Positions 43,226-52,725 are shown, numbered from the stretch's first letter. The stretch: 64,000 bases of DNA from Bacteroidota bacterium (GCA_018266575.1 JAFEAE010000024.1:62001-126000), one strand, 5' to 3'. The notes: generated by a model not told the origin, from the sequence alone. A program made the numbers and translations.

Positions 43226-44932
43226 ATGAAGCGCTGTATGAAAATGTGGTTTATTGCAACATTAGTATTGCTTGCTCACTACTACACATTCGCACAAGGA
43301 AACTCCGTAAAAACAGAATTACCCAAAGGATGGCATTTAATGGATAAATCCCAGGATGGTTATTATGGAATAAGCCTCAAACAAGCCTATGAATTTGTTC
43401 ACGAAAAAAACCTGAAAAGCAAAACAGTTTTGGTAGCTGTTATTGACTCCGGTGTAGATACCTTACACGAAGATCTAAAAGATGTTTTATGGACCAACCC
43501 AAAAGAAATTCCGGGAAATGGTATTGACGATGACCACAACGGCTATGTAGATGATATTCATGGATGGAATTTTATTGGCGGGAAAGATGGAACCAATGTG
43601 GGAGATGATTCGCAGGAAGAAGCAAGGGTATATTATGAATACAAAAGCAAATTTGATTCAACAAATGTAAATCCTGCAACATTAAAAGGAAAAGATCTGG
43701 ATGAATATAATATGTGGTTATTTGCCAAGAAAAAAGTTATGGGCGATGGTACGGATAAATCAGTTGACCTGGTAATGTTAAGAAGGGCATTGAACGCATG
43801 TGTAAAAGGCGACAGCATTTTACAACAAGCAATGAACAAAACAGAATACACCGGTAATGATTTAGATTCATTCCAGGCAATAACTGATGAAAGCAAAAAT
43901 GCAAAAGCCGCATTGTTGTGGCTGTTCAAAGCAAATAAGATAATGGATGTAACAAACAAAGCTTTCATTACAGATTTCAATGAATATGTTACACAGGAAG
44001 AAAAGAAAGAAGAAGTAAAAGAAAATGCACCGAAAGATACCCGCAGGGAAATCGTTAAGGATAATGAACTCGATATTAGCGACCGCTACTATGGAAACAA
44101 TGATGTGATGGCAGGCGAGCCGATGCATGGCACGCACGTTTCCGGGATAATCGGAGCAGAAAGAAATAATGGGAAGGGCATGGATGGTGTTGCAGATAAT
44201 GTGCGCATTATGATGATCCGTGCAGTACCTAATGGAGACGAGCATGATAAAGATATTGCACTTGCGATCCGTTACGCAGTTGATAATGGCGCACGTGTTA
44301 TCAATATGAGTTTTGGAAAGAACCTTTCCCCGGAAAAAGAATGGGTTGATGACGCCGTAAAATATGCAGAAAGCAAAGGCGTATTATTAATTCACGCTGC
44401 GGGAAATGACGGAGCAGACGTGGATACTGTTGGAAATTTCCCTAACCCTGATTTTAAAAATTCCAAGGCCGTTGCAACCAACTGGATAACTGTTGGCGCA
44501 AGCAGTGATCCGTTGGCTGACGAAGATTATAAAAGTTATACTGCACGATTTTCAAATTATGGTAAAAAGGAAGTTGATGTTTTTGCCCCCGGAACAAAAA
44601 TTTATTCAACACTTCCAGGGAAAAATCAATACGGAAATTTGCAGGGAACGAGTATGGCTGCGCCGGTTGTTACAGGCATTGCTGCTTTCATTCTTGAATA
44701 TTACCCTAACTTAACTCCACAACAGGTTAAATACTGCATCGAAAAATCTGCAGTAGATCCTACAATGAAAGTAAAAAAACCAGGAACAGATGATGAGATG
44801 GTGGACCTTTCCGACATCAGCACTTCCGGCGGAATTGTGAATGCGTATGGAGCCATTAAACTTGCCGCTTCATTGAGTGAAAAAAAGAAAGACCAACTTC
44901 CAAAATCAACATTGGAAACTAAAAAGAATTAA
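43226..44932 (+). CDS. S8 family serine peptidase (subtilase)
   Basis: A 568-residue secreted protease with a signal peptide (to about A24). The catalytic triad is Asp74 (VAVIDSGVD), His301 (MHGTHVSG) and Ser476 (GTSMAAP), with the oxyanion Asn in HAAGNDG. The 227-residue gap between Asp and His is far longer than in subtilisin. It is filled by a charged helical insertion (about 130-290, with EEKKEEVKENAPKDTRREIV), a feature of a Bacteroidota subclass. No C-terminal sorting domain is seen; it ends in a Lys-rich tail. A strong terminator follows. Confidence 0.92.
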   Translation: MKRCMKMWFIATLVLLAHYYTFAQGNSVKTELPKGWHLMDKSQDGYYGISLKQAYEFVHEKNLKSKTVLVAVIDSGVDTLHEDLKDVLWTNPKEIPGNGIDDDHNGYVDDIHGWNFIGGKDGTNVGDDSQEEARVYYEYKSKFDSTNVNPATLKGKDLDEYNMWLFAKKKVMGDGTDKSVDLVMLRRALNACVKGDSILQQAMNKTEYTGNDLDSFQAITDESKNAKAALLWLFKANKIMDVTNKAFITDFNEYVTQEEKKEEVKENAPKDTRREIVKDNELDISDRYYGNNDVMAGEPMHGTHVSGIIGAERNNGKGMDGVADNVRIMMIRAVPNGDEHDKDIALAIRYAVDNGARVINMSFGKNLSPEKEWVDDAVKYAESKGVLLIHAAGNDGADVDTVGNFPNPDFKNSKAVATNWITVGASSDPLADEDYKSYTARFSNYGKKEVDVFAPGTKIYSTLPGKNQYGNLQGTSMAAPVVTGIAAFILEYYPNLTPQQVKYCIEKSAVDPTMKVKKPGTDDEMVDLSDISTSGGIVNAYGAIKLAASLSEKKKDQLPKSTLETKKN

Positions 44933-44960
44933 TAGCTGCTTTAATTAAAATTAATTTTAA

Positions 44961-44992
44961 GAATGTCCCGAAATTTCGGGACATTCTTTTTT
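44961..44992 (+). terminator. Rho-independent terminator of the subtilase gene
   Basis: Perfect 13-bp stem GAATGTCCCGAAA / TTTCGGGACATTC (44961-44986) with TTTTTT. An ATG inside the stem (44963) is in frame with the DinB gene but is not its real start. Confidence 0.95.
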
Positions 44993-45010
44993 ACATTTAC
45001 ACAAAAAAAT

Positions 45011-45520
45011 ATGGCTACCAGGAAAGATGCAATTGCTGCGGATTTTTATCACGGTTATATAAACGCTGCTAAAAGCGATGATGTGCTGAAAGCAATAAAA
45101 ACAAGCACGAAGGATTTTAAAAAGTTATTAGCTGACATCCCCAAGAAAAAAATTGATTATGCTTACGCTGAAGGCAAATGGACAATTCGCGAATTGATTC
45201 AGCATATTATAGATGCTGAACGGGTGTTCACTTATCGTGCGTTGCGTTTTGCAAGAAAAGATGCTACCCCATTACAAAGCTTTGATGAAAAAAGCTGGAC
45301 TGAAAATTCTCAAGCTAATAGCCGCAAATGGAAAGATATGGTTGATGAATTTAAAGCGGTACGTGAAGCAACTGAGTGCCTGTTCAAATCATTCAATGAA
45401 GACCAACTATTATCGAAAGGAATTGCCAGCAATAAGGAGATCAATGTTCTTGCATTAGGATTTATATCTGCTGGGCATGTAGAACATCATATCAATATTA
45501 TCAAAGAAAGATATCTTTAG
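45011..45520 (+). CDS. DinB family protein
   Basis: A 169-residue four-helix protein (MATRKDAIAADFYHGYINAA). It has the metal-binding His residues of the DinB/YfiT superfamily: WTIRELIQHIIDAERVFTYRAL (first His) and the pair in FISAGHVEHHINIIKERYL at the end. Such proteins are often thiol or metal-dependent transferases, but the reaction is unknown. A frame start at 44963 would lie inside the terminator of the upstream gene, so the ATG at 45011 is used. Confidence 0.88.
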   Translation: MATRKDAIAADFYHGYINAAKSDDVLKAIKTSTKDFKKLLADIPKKKIDYAYAEGKWTIRELIQHIIDAERVFTYRALRFARKDATPLQSFDEKSWTENSQANSRKWKDMVDEFKAVREATECLFKSFNEDQLLSKGIASNKEINVLALGFISAGHVEHHINIIKERYL

Positions 45521-45522
45521 AA

Positions 45523-45555
45523 GATGACAGTTGGCAGATATCAGATGACAGACTA
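45523..45555. repeat. Word repeat locus H (GATGACAG words)
   Basis: Two copies of GATGACAG (45523-45530 and 45544-45551) flank TTGGCAGATATCA. It shares the exact 12-mer CAGTTGGCAGAT with locus B at 11841-11852. The second copy carries an ATG in frame with the MFS gene but is closed by TAA three codons later. Confidence 0.6.
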
Positions 45556-45589
45556 AGAATATAAAAATTATTTCTTTTTTATCACACAA

Positions 45590-46741
45590 CTGCTTAAAGA
45601 AACTATCATCGCTAACATTAGAATATATCGTATTGCTGTCAGTTCAATTTTTTTCCTGGCAGGATTATGTTTTTCCAGTTGGGCATCACGTATTCCAGAT
45701 ATACAGCAAAAGTTGCATCTAAATAATGCCGCATTAGGTGGTGTTTTATTGGCGCTTCCTTCGGGATTATTAACTTCTCTCCCAATTGCCGGTTGGCTTG
45801 TAGCAAAATTCGGAAGCCGCATTGTTGTTATCTGTGCAGCATTATTATATGCATGCACACTTCCAATGTTGGGCATTGTTCCGCAAACGTGGCAATTAGT
45901 TGCGTGCCTTTTTGTTTTTGGGATGGCAAGCAATATGCTTAATATTTCGATGAACACACAAGCGGTAAGCACAGAGGCATTGTATGAAAGGACTATCATG
46001 GCTTCGTATCATGGATTGTGGAGCCTTGCTGGTTTTTCCGGCGCTGCAATAGGAACGTTGATAGTCGTTTTAGGTATCGCTCCCTATCAGCATTTTTTGA
46101 TTATTACATCAGCTCTTTTGCTGATTTTAAGTATTGCATCCCGGTTTTTATTGAAAGAAGATTCAAACAGGAATGAACATCAACCCATTTTTGCAAAACC
46201 GGATAAATCCCTTATTAATCTTGGCATCATTGCATTTTGCAGTATGATCTGCGAAGGTGCCATGTTCGATTGGAGTGGCGTTTATTTTCAAAAAGTCATA
46301 CATCCTGATAAAACATTAGTAGCTGCGGGTTATACCGCTTTTATGAGCACAATGGCAACGGGCCGTTTTATTGGTGACTGGTTCACTACCAAAATTGGCA
46401 TTAAAAAAATATTACAGGTGAGTGGGGCACTAACCGCAACCGGTTTATTGATAGCAATTTTATTCCCGTATTTTATTACAGCAATTATCGGTTTTTTATT
46501 TGTGGGTGCCGGGGTTTCATCCGTTGTTCCTTTAGTATATAGCGCTGCCGGGCGTTCAAAAGTTTTATCGCCCGGAGTTGCCATTGCCGCTGTTTCTACA
46601 ATTGGTTATCTTGGTTTTTTGTTTGGCCCGCCTTGCATTGGATTTATTGCACAGGCAAGCAGTTTGCGCATTTCTTTTGCGTTGATCGCAGTTTTGGGCT
46701 CAGCTATAACGGTGATGGCTACACGAACAAAATTTGATTAA
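45590..46741 (+). CDS. MFS transporter with no canonical start codon
   Basis: A major facilitator with about 12 membrane segments. Conserved-looking sequence extends well upstream of the first TTG at 45713: ANIRIYRIAVSSIFFLAGLC, then SSWASRIPDIQQKL, the first membrane helix and loop of the family. In this frame the region from 45557 to 45713 has no ATG, GTG or TTG; candidate starts are CTG (45590, used here), ATC (45581) or ATT (45617). An ATG at 45545 is followed in frame by a TAA (ATG ACA GAC TAA). The next segments (LGGVLLALPSGLLTSLPIAGWLVAKFGSRIV) are typical. The substrate is unknown. Either a rare start is used or the gene is broken at its 5' end. Confidence 0.75.
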   Translation: MLKETIIANIRIYRIAVSSIFFLAGLCFSSWASRIPDIQQKLHLNNAALGGVLLALPSGLLTSLPIAGWLVAKFGSRIVVICAALLYACTLPMLGIVPQTWQLVACLFVFGMASNMLNISMNTQAVSTEALYERTIMASYHGLWSLAGFSGAAIGTLIVVLGIAPYQHFLIITSALLLILSIASRFLLKEDSNRNEHQPIFAKPDKSLINLGIIAFCSMICEGAMFDWSGVYFQKVIHPDKTLVAAGYTAFMSTMATGRFIGDWFTTKIGIKKILQVSGALTATGLLIAILFPYFITAIIGFLFVGAGVSSVVPLVYSAAGRSKVLSPGVAIAAVSTIGYLGFLFGPPCIGFIAQASSLRISFALIAVLGSAITVMATRTKFD

Positions 46742-46755
46742 AACCATCAATGCAA

Positions 46756-46785
46756 AAAGACCGGATTAAAACTAATCCGGTCTTT
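46756..46785. terminator. Bidirectional terminator
   Basis: Perfect 13-bp stem AAAGACCGGATTA (46756-46768) / TAATCCGGTCTTT (46773-46785) between the convergent MFS and protease genes, with T-runs on both strands. Confidence 0.9.
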
Positions 46786-46805
46786 CTTACAAAATATAAT
46801 TTACT

Positions 46806-48962
46806 TTATTTGTTGTACACAAGGTTTCTCTGAGTAACCATGTCGTCAACAACTTTCACAGCTTCATCCAGGTAAATATCTTTTTTCAACGAGTTCAGCC
46901 ATTGATTGTAACGAGCGGCTTTGTCTTTATCGCTTTGTATCCTTGTAGTATCCTGCGGAAGCGAAGCAATACTCATTTCTGTAGGAAGTTTGCTCAATGT
47001 TTCAATTTGTTTGTACGTAGCTTTTAATTTTTTCTGGTCGTCCCTGAATTTTTCAAGGTTCAGTGAATATGATTTTTCGTTCTGTTTATCTAACCATTCT
47101 GCATCCTGGTTGATAATATTAAATGCCCCGTTATTTTTAATTCTTTCACTGCTCGCATTTTTAATCGGGGTTAGATCATACGCATATTTCCATGGAGTAT
47201 AATCTGCTTTTTGTATCTCGTCCCACGGCAATGCATCCGGGTTATCTTTCTCGCGGATCTTGGAAAATTCTGATAGATCAGGCAACACAATATCTGATGA
47301 AACACCACGCAATTGTGTAGAGCCGCCACTAATGCGGTAGAATTTTTGCAAGGTCAGTTTCACTGTTCCAAGTTCGCTGTTTGCATCCATAAAACCAGAG
47401 TTCTTATCAAGCCCGATATTTCTTTGCACAGTTCCTTTACCATAAGTTGAAGTGCTACCAATAATAACACCGCGTTTGTAATCCTGTATCGCTGCTGCAA
47501 AAATTTCTGAAGCAGATGCGCTATACTCATTAACCATCACAGCTAATGGGCCATCATACAAAACAGATTTATCATTGTCCCTGTAAACTTGGGCTTTCCC
47601 TTCCCGGTCCCTTACCTGAACAACAGGTCCCTGGTCAATAAATAACCCTACCATTTGTACAACATCATATAATGAGCCTCCACCGTTGTAACGAAGATCC
47701 ATGATGATACCGTCAACCTTTTGTTCTTTTAATTTTAAAATTTCACGTGCTACATCAATGGAGCAACGATTTCCTTTTGGATTATCGAAGTCTGCATAAA
47801 ATTCCGGAAGATAGATGTACCCGATTTTTCCTTTGTCACTGTTTACAATTACGCTTCTCGCAAAGGTTTCATCCTGCACAATTTCATCCCTGATAATCGG
47901 AACAACTTTAATAGAACCATCAGCTTTTTTCAGCGTAAGTTTTACTTCAGTACCTTTTGAGCCGCGTATCAATTTCACGGCATCTTCAACAAGATAACCG
48001 GTGATATCAACAGGTTCCTGGTTGCCTTGTGCCACTTTCATAATAACATCATTGATGTTGATCTGGCCTGATTTCCATGCCGGGCTTCCTGTTAACAATG
48101 ATGCGATTTTAATATTGCCGTCATCGTCTTTAAGTGATGCACCTATACCGAAAAAACGCCCGCTCATTTGTTCATCAAAATATCTTTTTTCAACTGGTGG
48201 GAAATAGTCGGTGTGCGGATCCATTGTCTGAACGATCGTTTCAACAAAGGTGTTGAATCGGTCGTCATCATTATTCGCTTTTGATTTTAATCTTTCATAA
48301 TAACGGTCCATAACTTTTAATGCACGCATCCTTGCTTCTTTTTCTAACTCCGCATTGCTTTTTGCAACAAAGCCAGGTTTCTTTTTATCTGCTTCTTGTC
48401 CATCCAAAAGTTCACTATATCTTTCGAGTGTCAAATATTTTAAACGTTTACGCCATGCTTCTTTTCGTTCAGCTTCATTCTTTGGGAAATGTGCTTTATC
48501 AAAATCGAGGTTAATAGTTTCATCTTTGGAAAAATCAAAAGGCTGTGATAAGATCTCTTTATAAATCGCTTCCGTTTCCGGAATTCTTTTTTTCAACAAA
48601 TCAACAACAGCTGGAACAAACTGAACTTTGCTTTTTCCCAATATTTCATCATCAATTGTTGTTTCGTATTTTGCTTTTAAGGCATCAACATCTGATTGTA
48701 AAAGCACATCTTTTTCCACATCCACTTCCGCCAGGTATTTTTTGAAAATATCTTTGGAAAAATTGTCATTAATATCTTTCGGGCTATAATGGATTTCTTC
48801 GAGCATCTCCCCTACATTCTGTAAAATGCGCTCATACTTTGTGGGTTGTATACCACCAAAACCAAGGGAACGGAAGGCAACAAAAATTCCACAGCCAAGG
48901 ACTAGTACCAGTATTGGTAAATTTCTTTTACTCATCATATTATTAATCACTTTTTTGATCAT
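46806..48962 (-). CDS. Tail-specific (carboxy-terminal processing) protease
   Basis: A 718-residue S41 protease of the Prc/Tsp type. It has an N-terminal membrane anchor (LPILVLVLGCGIFVAFRSLGF, about 15-35), an N-terminal helical domain (about 40-230), a PDZ domain (GIGASLKDDDGNIKIASLLTG, SGQININDVIMKVA) and the catalytic core with Ser in VNEYSASASEIFAAAIQDY and Lys in STYGKGTVQ. A C-terminal helical domain of DUF3340 type completes the chain. It degrades or trims periplasmic proteins from their C termini. Size and order match E. coli Prc. Confidence 0.94.
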   Translation of the reverse strand: MIKKVINNMMSKRNLPILVLVLGCGIFVAFRSLGFGGIQPTKYERILQNVGEMLEEIHYSPKDINDNFSKDIFKKYLAEVDVEKDVLLQSDVDALKAKYETTIDDEILGKSKVQFVPAVVDLLKKRIPETEAIYKEILSQPFDFSKDETINLDFDKAHFPKNEAERKEAWRKRLKYLTLERYSELLDGQEADKKKPGFVAKSNAELEKEARMRALKVMDRYYERLKSKANNDDDRFNTFVETIVQTMDPHTDYFPPVEKRYFDEQMSGRFFGIGASLKDDDGNIKIASLLTGSPAWKSGQININDVIMKVAQGNQEPVDITGYLVEDAVKLIRGSKGTEVKLTLKKADGSIKVVPIIRDEIVQDETFARSVIVNSDKGKIGYIYLPEFYADFDNPKGNRCSIDVAREILKLKEQKVDGIIMDLRYNGGGSLYDVVQMVGLFIDQGPVVQVRDREGKAQVYRDNDKSVLYDGPLAVMVNEYSASASEIFAAAIQDYKRGVIIGSTSTYGKGTVQRNIGLDKNSGFMDANSELGTVKLTLQKFYRISGGSTQLRGVSSDIVLPDLSEFSKIREKDNPDALPWDEIQKADYTPWKYAYDLTPIKNASSERIKNNGAFNIINQDAEWLDKQNEKSYSLNLEKFRDDQKKLKATYKQIETLSKLPTEMSIASLPQDTTRIQSDKDKAARYNQWLNSLKKDIYLDEAVKVVDDMVTQRNLVYNK

Positions 48963-48987
48963 CTTAAACCAAAAATAACGATAAAAC

Positions 48988-48995
48988 CAAAGCTA
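48988..48995 (-). promoter_or_regulatory. -7 box of the tail-specific protease gene
   Basis: The minus strand reads TAGCTTTG, an exact TAnnTTTG match, 25 bp before the ATG at 48962. The -33 region is weak. Confidence 0.45.
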
Positions 48996-49068
48996 TGTTG
49001 CAGCATAAAGCCAATATTAACAACTGGTTTGTGAGATTTTACACGAACGGGGAATAGCAGAAAGGAAA

Positions 49069-49100
49069 GGAAAAAGAAAAATCCCGGCATTACCGGGATT
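49069..49100 (-). terminator. Terminator of tRNA-His
   Basis: On the minus strand AATCCCGGTAATGCCGGGATT folds into an 8-9 bp stem with a short loop, followed by TTTTCTTTTTCC. It begins 4 bp after the tRNA. Confidence 0.9.
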
Positions 49101-49104
49101 TTCG

Positions 49105-49179
49105 GGTGGCCAATGGGGCTCGAACCCACGACCCTCAGAACCACAATCTGATGCTCTAACCAACTGAGCTATGGCCACC
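49105..49179 (-). tRNA. tRNA-His (anticodon GTG)
   Basis: A 75-nt tRNA including the extra G-1, which pairs with discriminator C73: the 8-bp acceptor stem GGTGGCCA/TGGCCACC is the hallmark of tRNA-His. The anticodon loop TTGTGGT lies between TCAGA and TCTGA. The T-loop is GGGTTCGAGCCCC. CCA is not encoded. Confidence 0.96.
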
Positions 49180-49189
49180 GTTTGGGCTG

Positions 49190-49220
49190 CAAAATTAACA
49201 GAAATCTCATTTCCTTCAAA
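49190..49220 (-). promoter_or_regulatory. Promoter of tRNA-His
   Basis: On the minus strand TTTG (49217-49220), exactly 19 bp, TAATTTTG (49190-49197): a perfect Bacteroidota promoter, 10 bp before the tRNA. It is the best evidence in the window for the promoter consensus used elsewhere. Confidence 0.8.
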
Positions 49221-49288
49221 ACAATATTTTCAATTTTCGCAGCGCCGTTTATTTGACGTTTCTTTGCAGCTTTTATAAATCGTTTGCT

Positions 49289-49894
49289 ATGGTTTGGTGG
49301 TTGTATACGATTCCCTTTATTTCCGCATTTATTCATTGGCTTACTATATGGATGGCATTGAAACTTTTGTTCCATCCACAACAACCGAAAAAGATTTTGG
49401 GTTTTACGTTGCATGGGGTATTCCCCAAAAAACAGCAGCAGATTGCGCAAAACCTTGGAAAGATTGTAGGGCAGGAATTATTATCGTTTGGAGACATTGA
49501 AAGAACGATTACCAACCCTGAAAATGTGCAGAAAATTTTGCCATTGGCAGAACAACACATCGATAATTTTTTACGGAATAAATTGAAACAAAGCATGCCT
49601 GTTGTTGGTATGTTTATCGGCGATAAAACAATCAACCAGTTGAAAGCTGTTTTTATGCAGGAACTGGAAGAACTATTCCCGGTGATCATGCAGAATTATG
49701 TTTCTAATATTAAAAACGATCTTGATCTCGAACGCATCGTAGTAGATAAAATCCAGAATTTTTCTTCCGAAAAACTGGAACAAATGTTGCACCAGATACT
49801 TACTAAAGAATTCCGTTTTGTAGAGGTTATCGGCGCGGCTTTAGGCTTTTTCATCGGCTTACTGCAAATCCTTATCACTCTTTTAATTAAGTAG
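49289..49894 (+). CDS. DUF445 family membrane protein
   Basis: A 201-residue protein starting at the ATG at 49289 (MVWWLYTIPFISAFIHWLTI), with N- and C-terminal hydrophobic anchors (about 3-25 and 175-200, VIGAALGFFIGLLQILITLLIK) and a long amphipathic helical middle (EDIERTITNP-like, LPLAEQHIDNFLRNKLKQS, NQLKAVFMQELEELFP). This is the YheB-like DUF445 layout; function unknown. A TTG-initiated extension to 49253 is possible but unlikely. Confidence 0.82.
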   Translation: MVWWLYTIPFISAFIHWLTIWMALKLLFHPQQPKKILGFTLHGVFPKKQQQIAQNLGKIVGQELLSFGDIERTITNPENVQKILPLAEQHIDNFLRNKLKQSMPVVGMFIGDKTINQLKAVFMQELEELFPVIMQNYVSNIKNDLDLERIVVDKIQNFSSEKLEQMLHQILTKEFRFVEVIGAALGFFIGLLQILITLLIK

Positions 49895-49995
49895 ATTTTA
49901 TCGTACTAATTTTGCCCTTCCATATTGTTATTTATGCCGTTTGTATATAATAGGTAATATATGTCGGTTTTTTGATAGGAAATTTGCGCTCAATT

Positions 49996-52704
49996 ATGAA
50001 AATTTTATACATGAAATATTTATTGATGTTTATAGGCATCATGGCTTTACATTATCCAGGCTTTTCACAATTCCAGGGAGGAGCTGGCGGCCGCGGTGGC
50101 GGACAAGTTCCAAACATAGGGCATTTTTATGGCAAGATCGTAGATTCAAAAACTAATAAGGGTATTGATGGCGCTTCAGTTCAGTTAATCAAAAGCCGTT
50201 TTGACAAGGCTACAAACAAGATGAAAGATTCTGCAATAGCCGGATCGATCACCCAGCATGGAAATTTCAGTTTTGAAAACTTACCTATCATGGGAAGTTA
50301 TCGCTTAAAAATATCTGCGATCGGTTATAAAGCAATCGATCAGAAAATTGCATTCGATCTAAAATTCAACCGTTCGCAAAATAACAGCAATCCCGATAAT
50401 GCAATCGATAATATGCAACAGGCATTATCTGCAGTTGACAAAGACCTTGGAAATATCAAATTGGAATCAGAGGCACAAACGCTTGAACAAGTAACCGTGA
50501 CCGCTTCCAAGCCTTTAATATCATTAGGTGTTGACAGAAAAATATATAACGTAGAAAAAGACATTTCTGCACAGGGAGGCACCGGCGTAGATGTAATGAA
50601 AAATGTTCCATCAGTGAATGTTGATATTGATGGAAATGTAACATTACGCAATAGCACACCAACAATTTTTGTTGACGGCTTACCAACCACATTAACACTT
50701 GACCAGATACCGGCAGATGCGATCCAGAGTGTGGAAATCATTACAAACCCCGGTGCAAAATATGACGCTTCCGGAGGTACGTCGGGAATTTTAAATATTA
50801 TTTTAAAGAAGAACCGCAAAGCTGGTTATAACGGGAATGTACGTTCAGGTATTGATCAACGTGGCAAATTCAATCTTGGTGGTGATTTGAATGTGAAACA
50901 AGGCAAGATAAATTTATTTGCAGGTGGAATGTACGGGCAAAGGAAATCTATTTCTACCGGAACAACATCACGTACGACAACGTATCCAGACAGCCTTAAT
51001 CTTCCCGGAAACAGGCTTACCCAGAACGATAAAAACATCAATACAGGTTACTTTATTTTCACCAGGTTTGGCATTGATTATTTTTTAGACAACAGGAATA
51101 CACTCTCTGCATCCGGGAATATAGTGCATGGCCATTTTACACCATCGCTGAACAGTGATTTATATATTGACACACTTTACCCGAATACCGAAACACATTC
51201 ATATACACAACGAAATTCAAATACATCTGCCACCTTTGACAATAAAGGTGGAATGTTGAGTTTTAAACATACATTTCCTAAAGCAGGAAAAGAATGGACT
51301 GCAAATGCCAATTACAGTAAGGGGATGAACAAGAATGAAAACCTTATCAATTCAAATATCTTCCCGGTAAAAGATAATCCTTACTATTATCAATACAATC
51401 AAAAACAAGTTGGCTCAGGAACGAATGAATATATGACTGCGCAAACGGATTTCACTAACCCGATTTCTGATAAATCAAAAATTGAAGCAGGCGCACGTGT
51501 TGCAATAAGAAACATCAGCAGCCTGAATAATATTGAGATTGATTCCAGTGGCACATATAAAATAGAACCATTATTATCTTCTCAATACAGCTATCACGAT
51601 AAAGTATACGCAGGTTATGTAACCTATTCGAACGTGATAAAAGATTTCGGTTATATGTTGGGGTTACGTGCAGAAAGTTCACGCTATGACGGAAAATCAA
51701 ATTACACTGTAAAAGAAAATGGTGGCGGGCTGAATGATACTCTTGGAAATTTCAGCAACAGTTATCCGATTAGTCTTTTTCCAAGTGTGTTCTTAACTCA
51801 GAAATTTGGTGGTGAGCAGGAATTGCAGTTGAATTATACAAGAAGAATTGACCGTCCGAGTTTCTTCCAGTTGTTTCCATTTACTGACTATTCTGACTCA
51901 ACAAATATCAGCCAGGGAAATCCCAACTTGAAACCACAATTCACCAATTCATTTGAATTGACGTATCAGAAAACATTCCCAAAAAATAATACATTAATTG
52001 CGTCAGTATACTATAAACATACAACGAATTTAATTACGCGTATAACAAACCCCGGAATCGATCCGGTAAATAATTCCCCTGTACTGATCAGCACATTCAT
52101 CAATGCCAATTCAAGTTTTGTCGGCGGGTTTGAAATCATAAGCAGGAACACAATAACAAAATGGTGGGATGTTACAAGCAATATCAACATCTTCACTTCC
52201 AAGATCAACGATTCGGCTGCGGATGTGATCGGGCAAACTTATAGCTGGTTTGGAAAGATCAACAATACATTCAAGCTAAGCAAGAAATTTACGCTACAGA
52301 TCACCGGTGATTATACTTCTAAAACGGTGTTGGCGCCGGGTGGAAGTGCAGGCACATCAAGCAACACAAGCGGCCGCGGATTCGGATCAACAGTTAGCGG
52401 AAGTGCGCAGGGATATTCAAAACCAACAGGCGGCGTAGATGCTTCTGTTAAATATGAATTCCTGAAGAATAAAGCAGCTTCGATAACATTAAGCGTGAGT
52501 GATATCTTCCGCACACGTGTTGCAGATGTATATACAACATCAACTTATTTTACGCAGGAATATGACAGAAGAAGGGACCCGCAATTCTTCCGCCTTCAAT
52601 TCAATTACCGCTTCGGCAAATTCGATGCGAACCTGTTCAAACGCAAGAACATGAAAGCAGAAATGGATAGCATGCAGGGAGCACAAGGTGGAATGCAGCA
52701 ATAA
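49996..52704 (+). CDS. OMP_b-brl_3-type outer membrane receptor (copy 2)
   Basis: A 902-residue protein starting at the ATG at 49996 (an in-frame TTG lies at 49972). It has a signal peptide followed by a Gly-rich start (GGAGGRGGGQVPN), a carboxypeptidase-regulatory-like domain, a plug with VTVTASKPLISLGVDRKIYN and DGNVTLRNSTPTIFVDG, LTLDQIPADAIQSVE, AKYDASGGTSGILNIILKKN, and a long barrel. The C-terminal KRKNMKAEMDSMQGAQGGMQQ echoes copy 1 (24500-27115), so the Met/Gln-rich tail is conserved. It is an orphan receptor of unknown ligand; a bidirectional terminator follows. Confidence 0.9.
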   Translation: MKILYMKYLLMFIGIMALHYPGFSQFQGGAGGRGGGQVPNIGHFYGKIVDSKTNKGIDGASVQLIKSRFDKATNKMKDSAIAGSITQHGNFSFENLPIMGSYRLKISAIGYKAIDQKIAFDLKFNRSQNNSNPDNAIDNMQQALSAVDKDLGNIKLESEAQTLEQVTVTASKPLISLGVDRKIYNVEKDISAQGGTGVDVMKNVPSVNVDIDGNVTLRNSTPTIFVDGLPTTLTLDQIPADAIQSVEIITNPGAKYDASGGTSGILNIILKKNRKAGYNGNVRSGIDQRGKFNLGGDLNVKQGKINLFAGGMYGQRKSISTGTTSRTTTYPDSLNLPGNRLTQNDKNINTGYFIFTRFGIDYFLDNRNTLSASGNIVHGHFTPSLNSDLYIDTLYPNTETHSYTQRNSNTSATFDNKGGMLSFKHTFPKAGKEWTANANYSKGMNKNENLINSNIFPVKDNPYYYQYNQKQVGSGTNEYMTAQTDFTNPISDKSKIEAGARVAIRNISSLNNIEIDSSGTYKIEPLLSSQYSYHDKVYAGYVTYSNVIKDFGYMLGLRAESSRYDGKSNYTVKENGGGLNDTLGNFSNSYPISLFPSVFLTQKFGGEQELQLNYTRRIDRPSFFQLFPFTDYSDSTNISQGNPNLKPQFTNSFELTYQKTFPKNNTLIASVYYKHTTNLITRITNPGIDPVNNSPVLISTFINANSSFVGGFEIISRNTITKWWDVTSNINIFTSKINDSAADVIGQTYSWFGKINNTFKLSKKFTLQITGDYTSKTVLAPGGSAGTSSNTSGRGFGSTVSGSAQGYSKPTGGVDASVKYEFLKNKAASITLSVSDIFRTRVADVYTTSTYFTQEYDRRRDPQFFRLQFNYRFGKFDANLFKRKNMKAEMDSMQGAQGGMQQ

Positions 52705-52725
52705 CACATCCTCTTTGAAAAACTA

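Noticed and set aside
44963-45010. N-terminal extension of the DinB protein
   Set aside because: These codons lie in the stem and T-run of the upstream terminator; the ATG at 45011 is the natural start.
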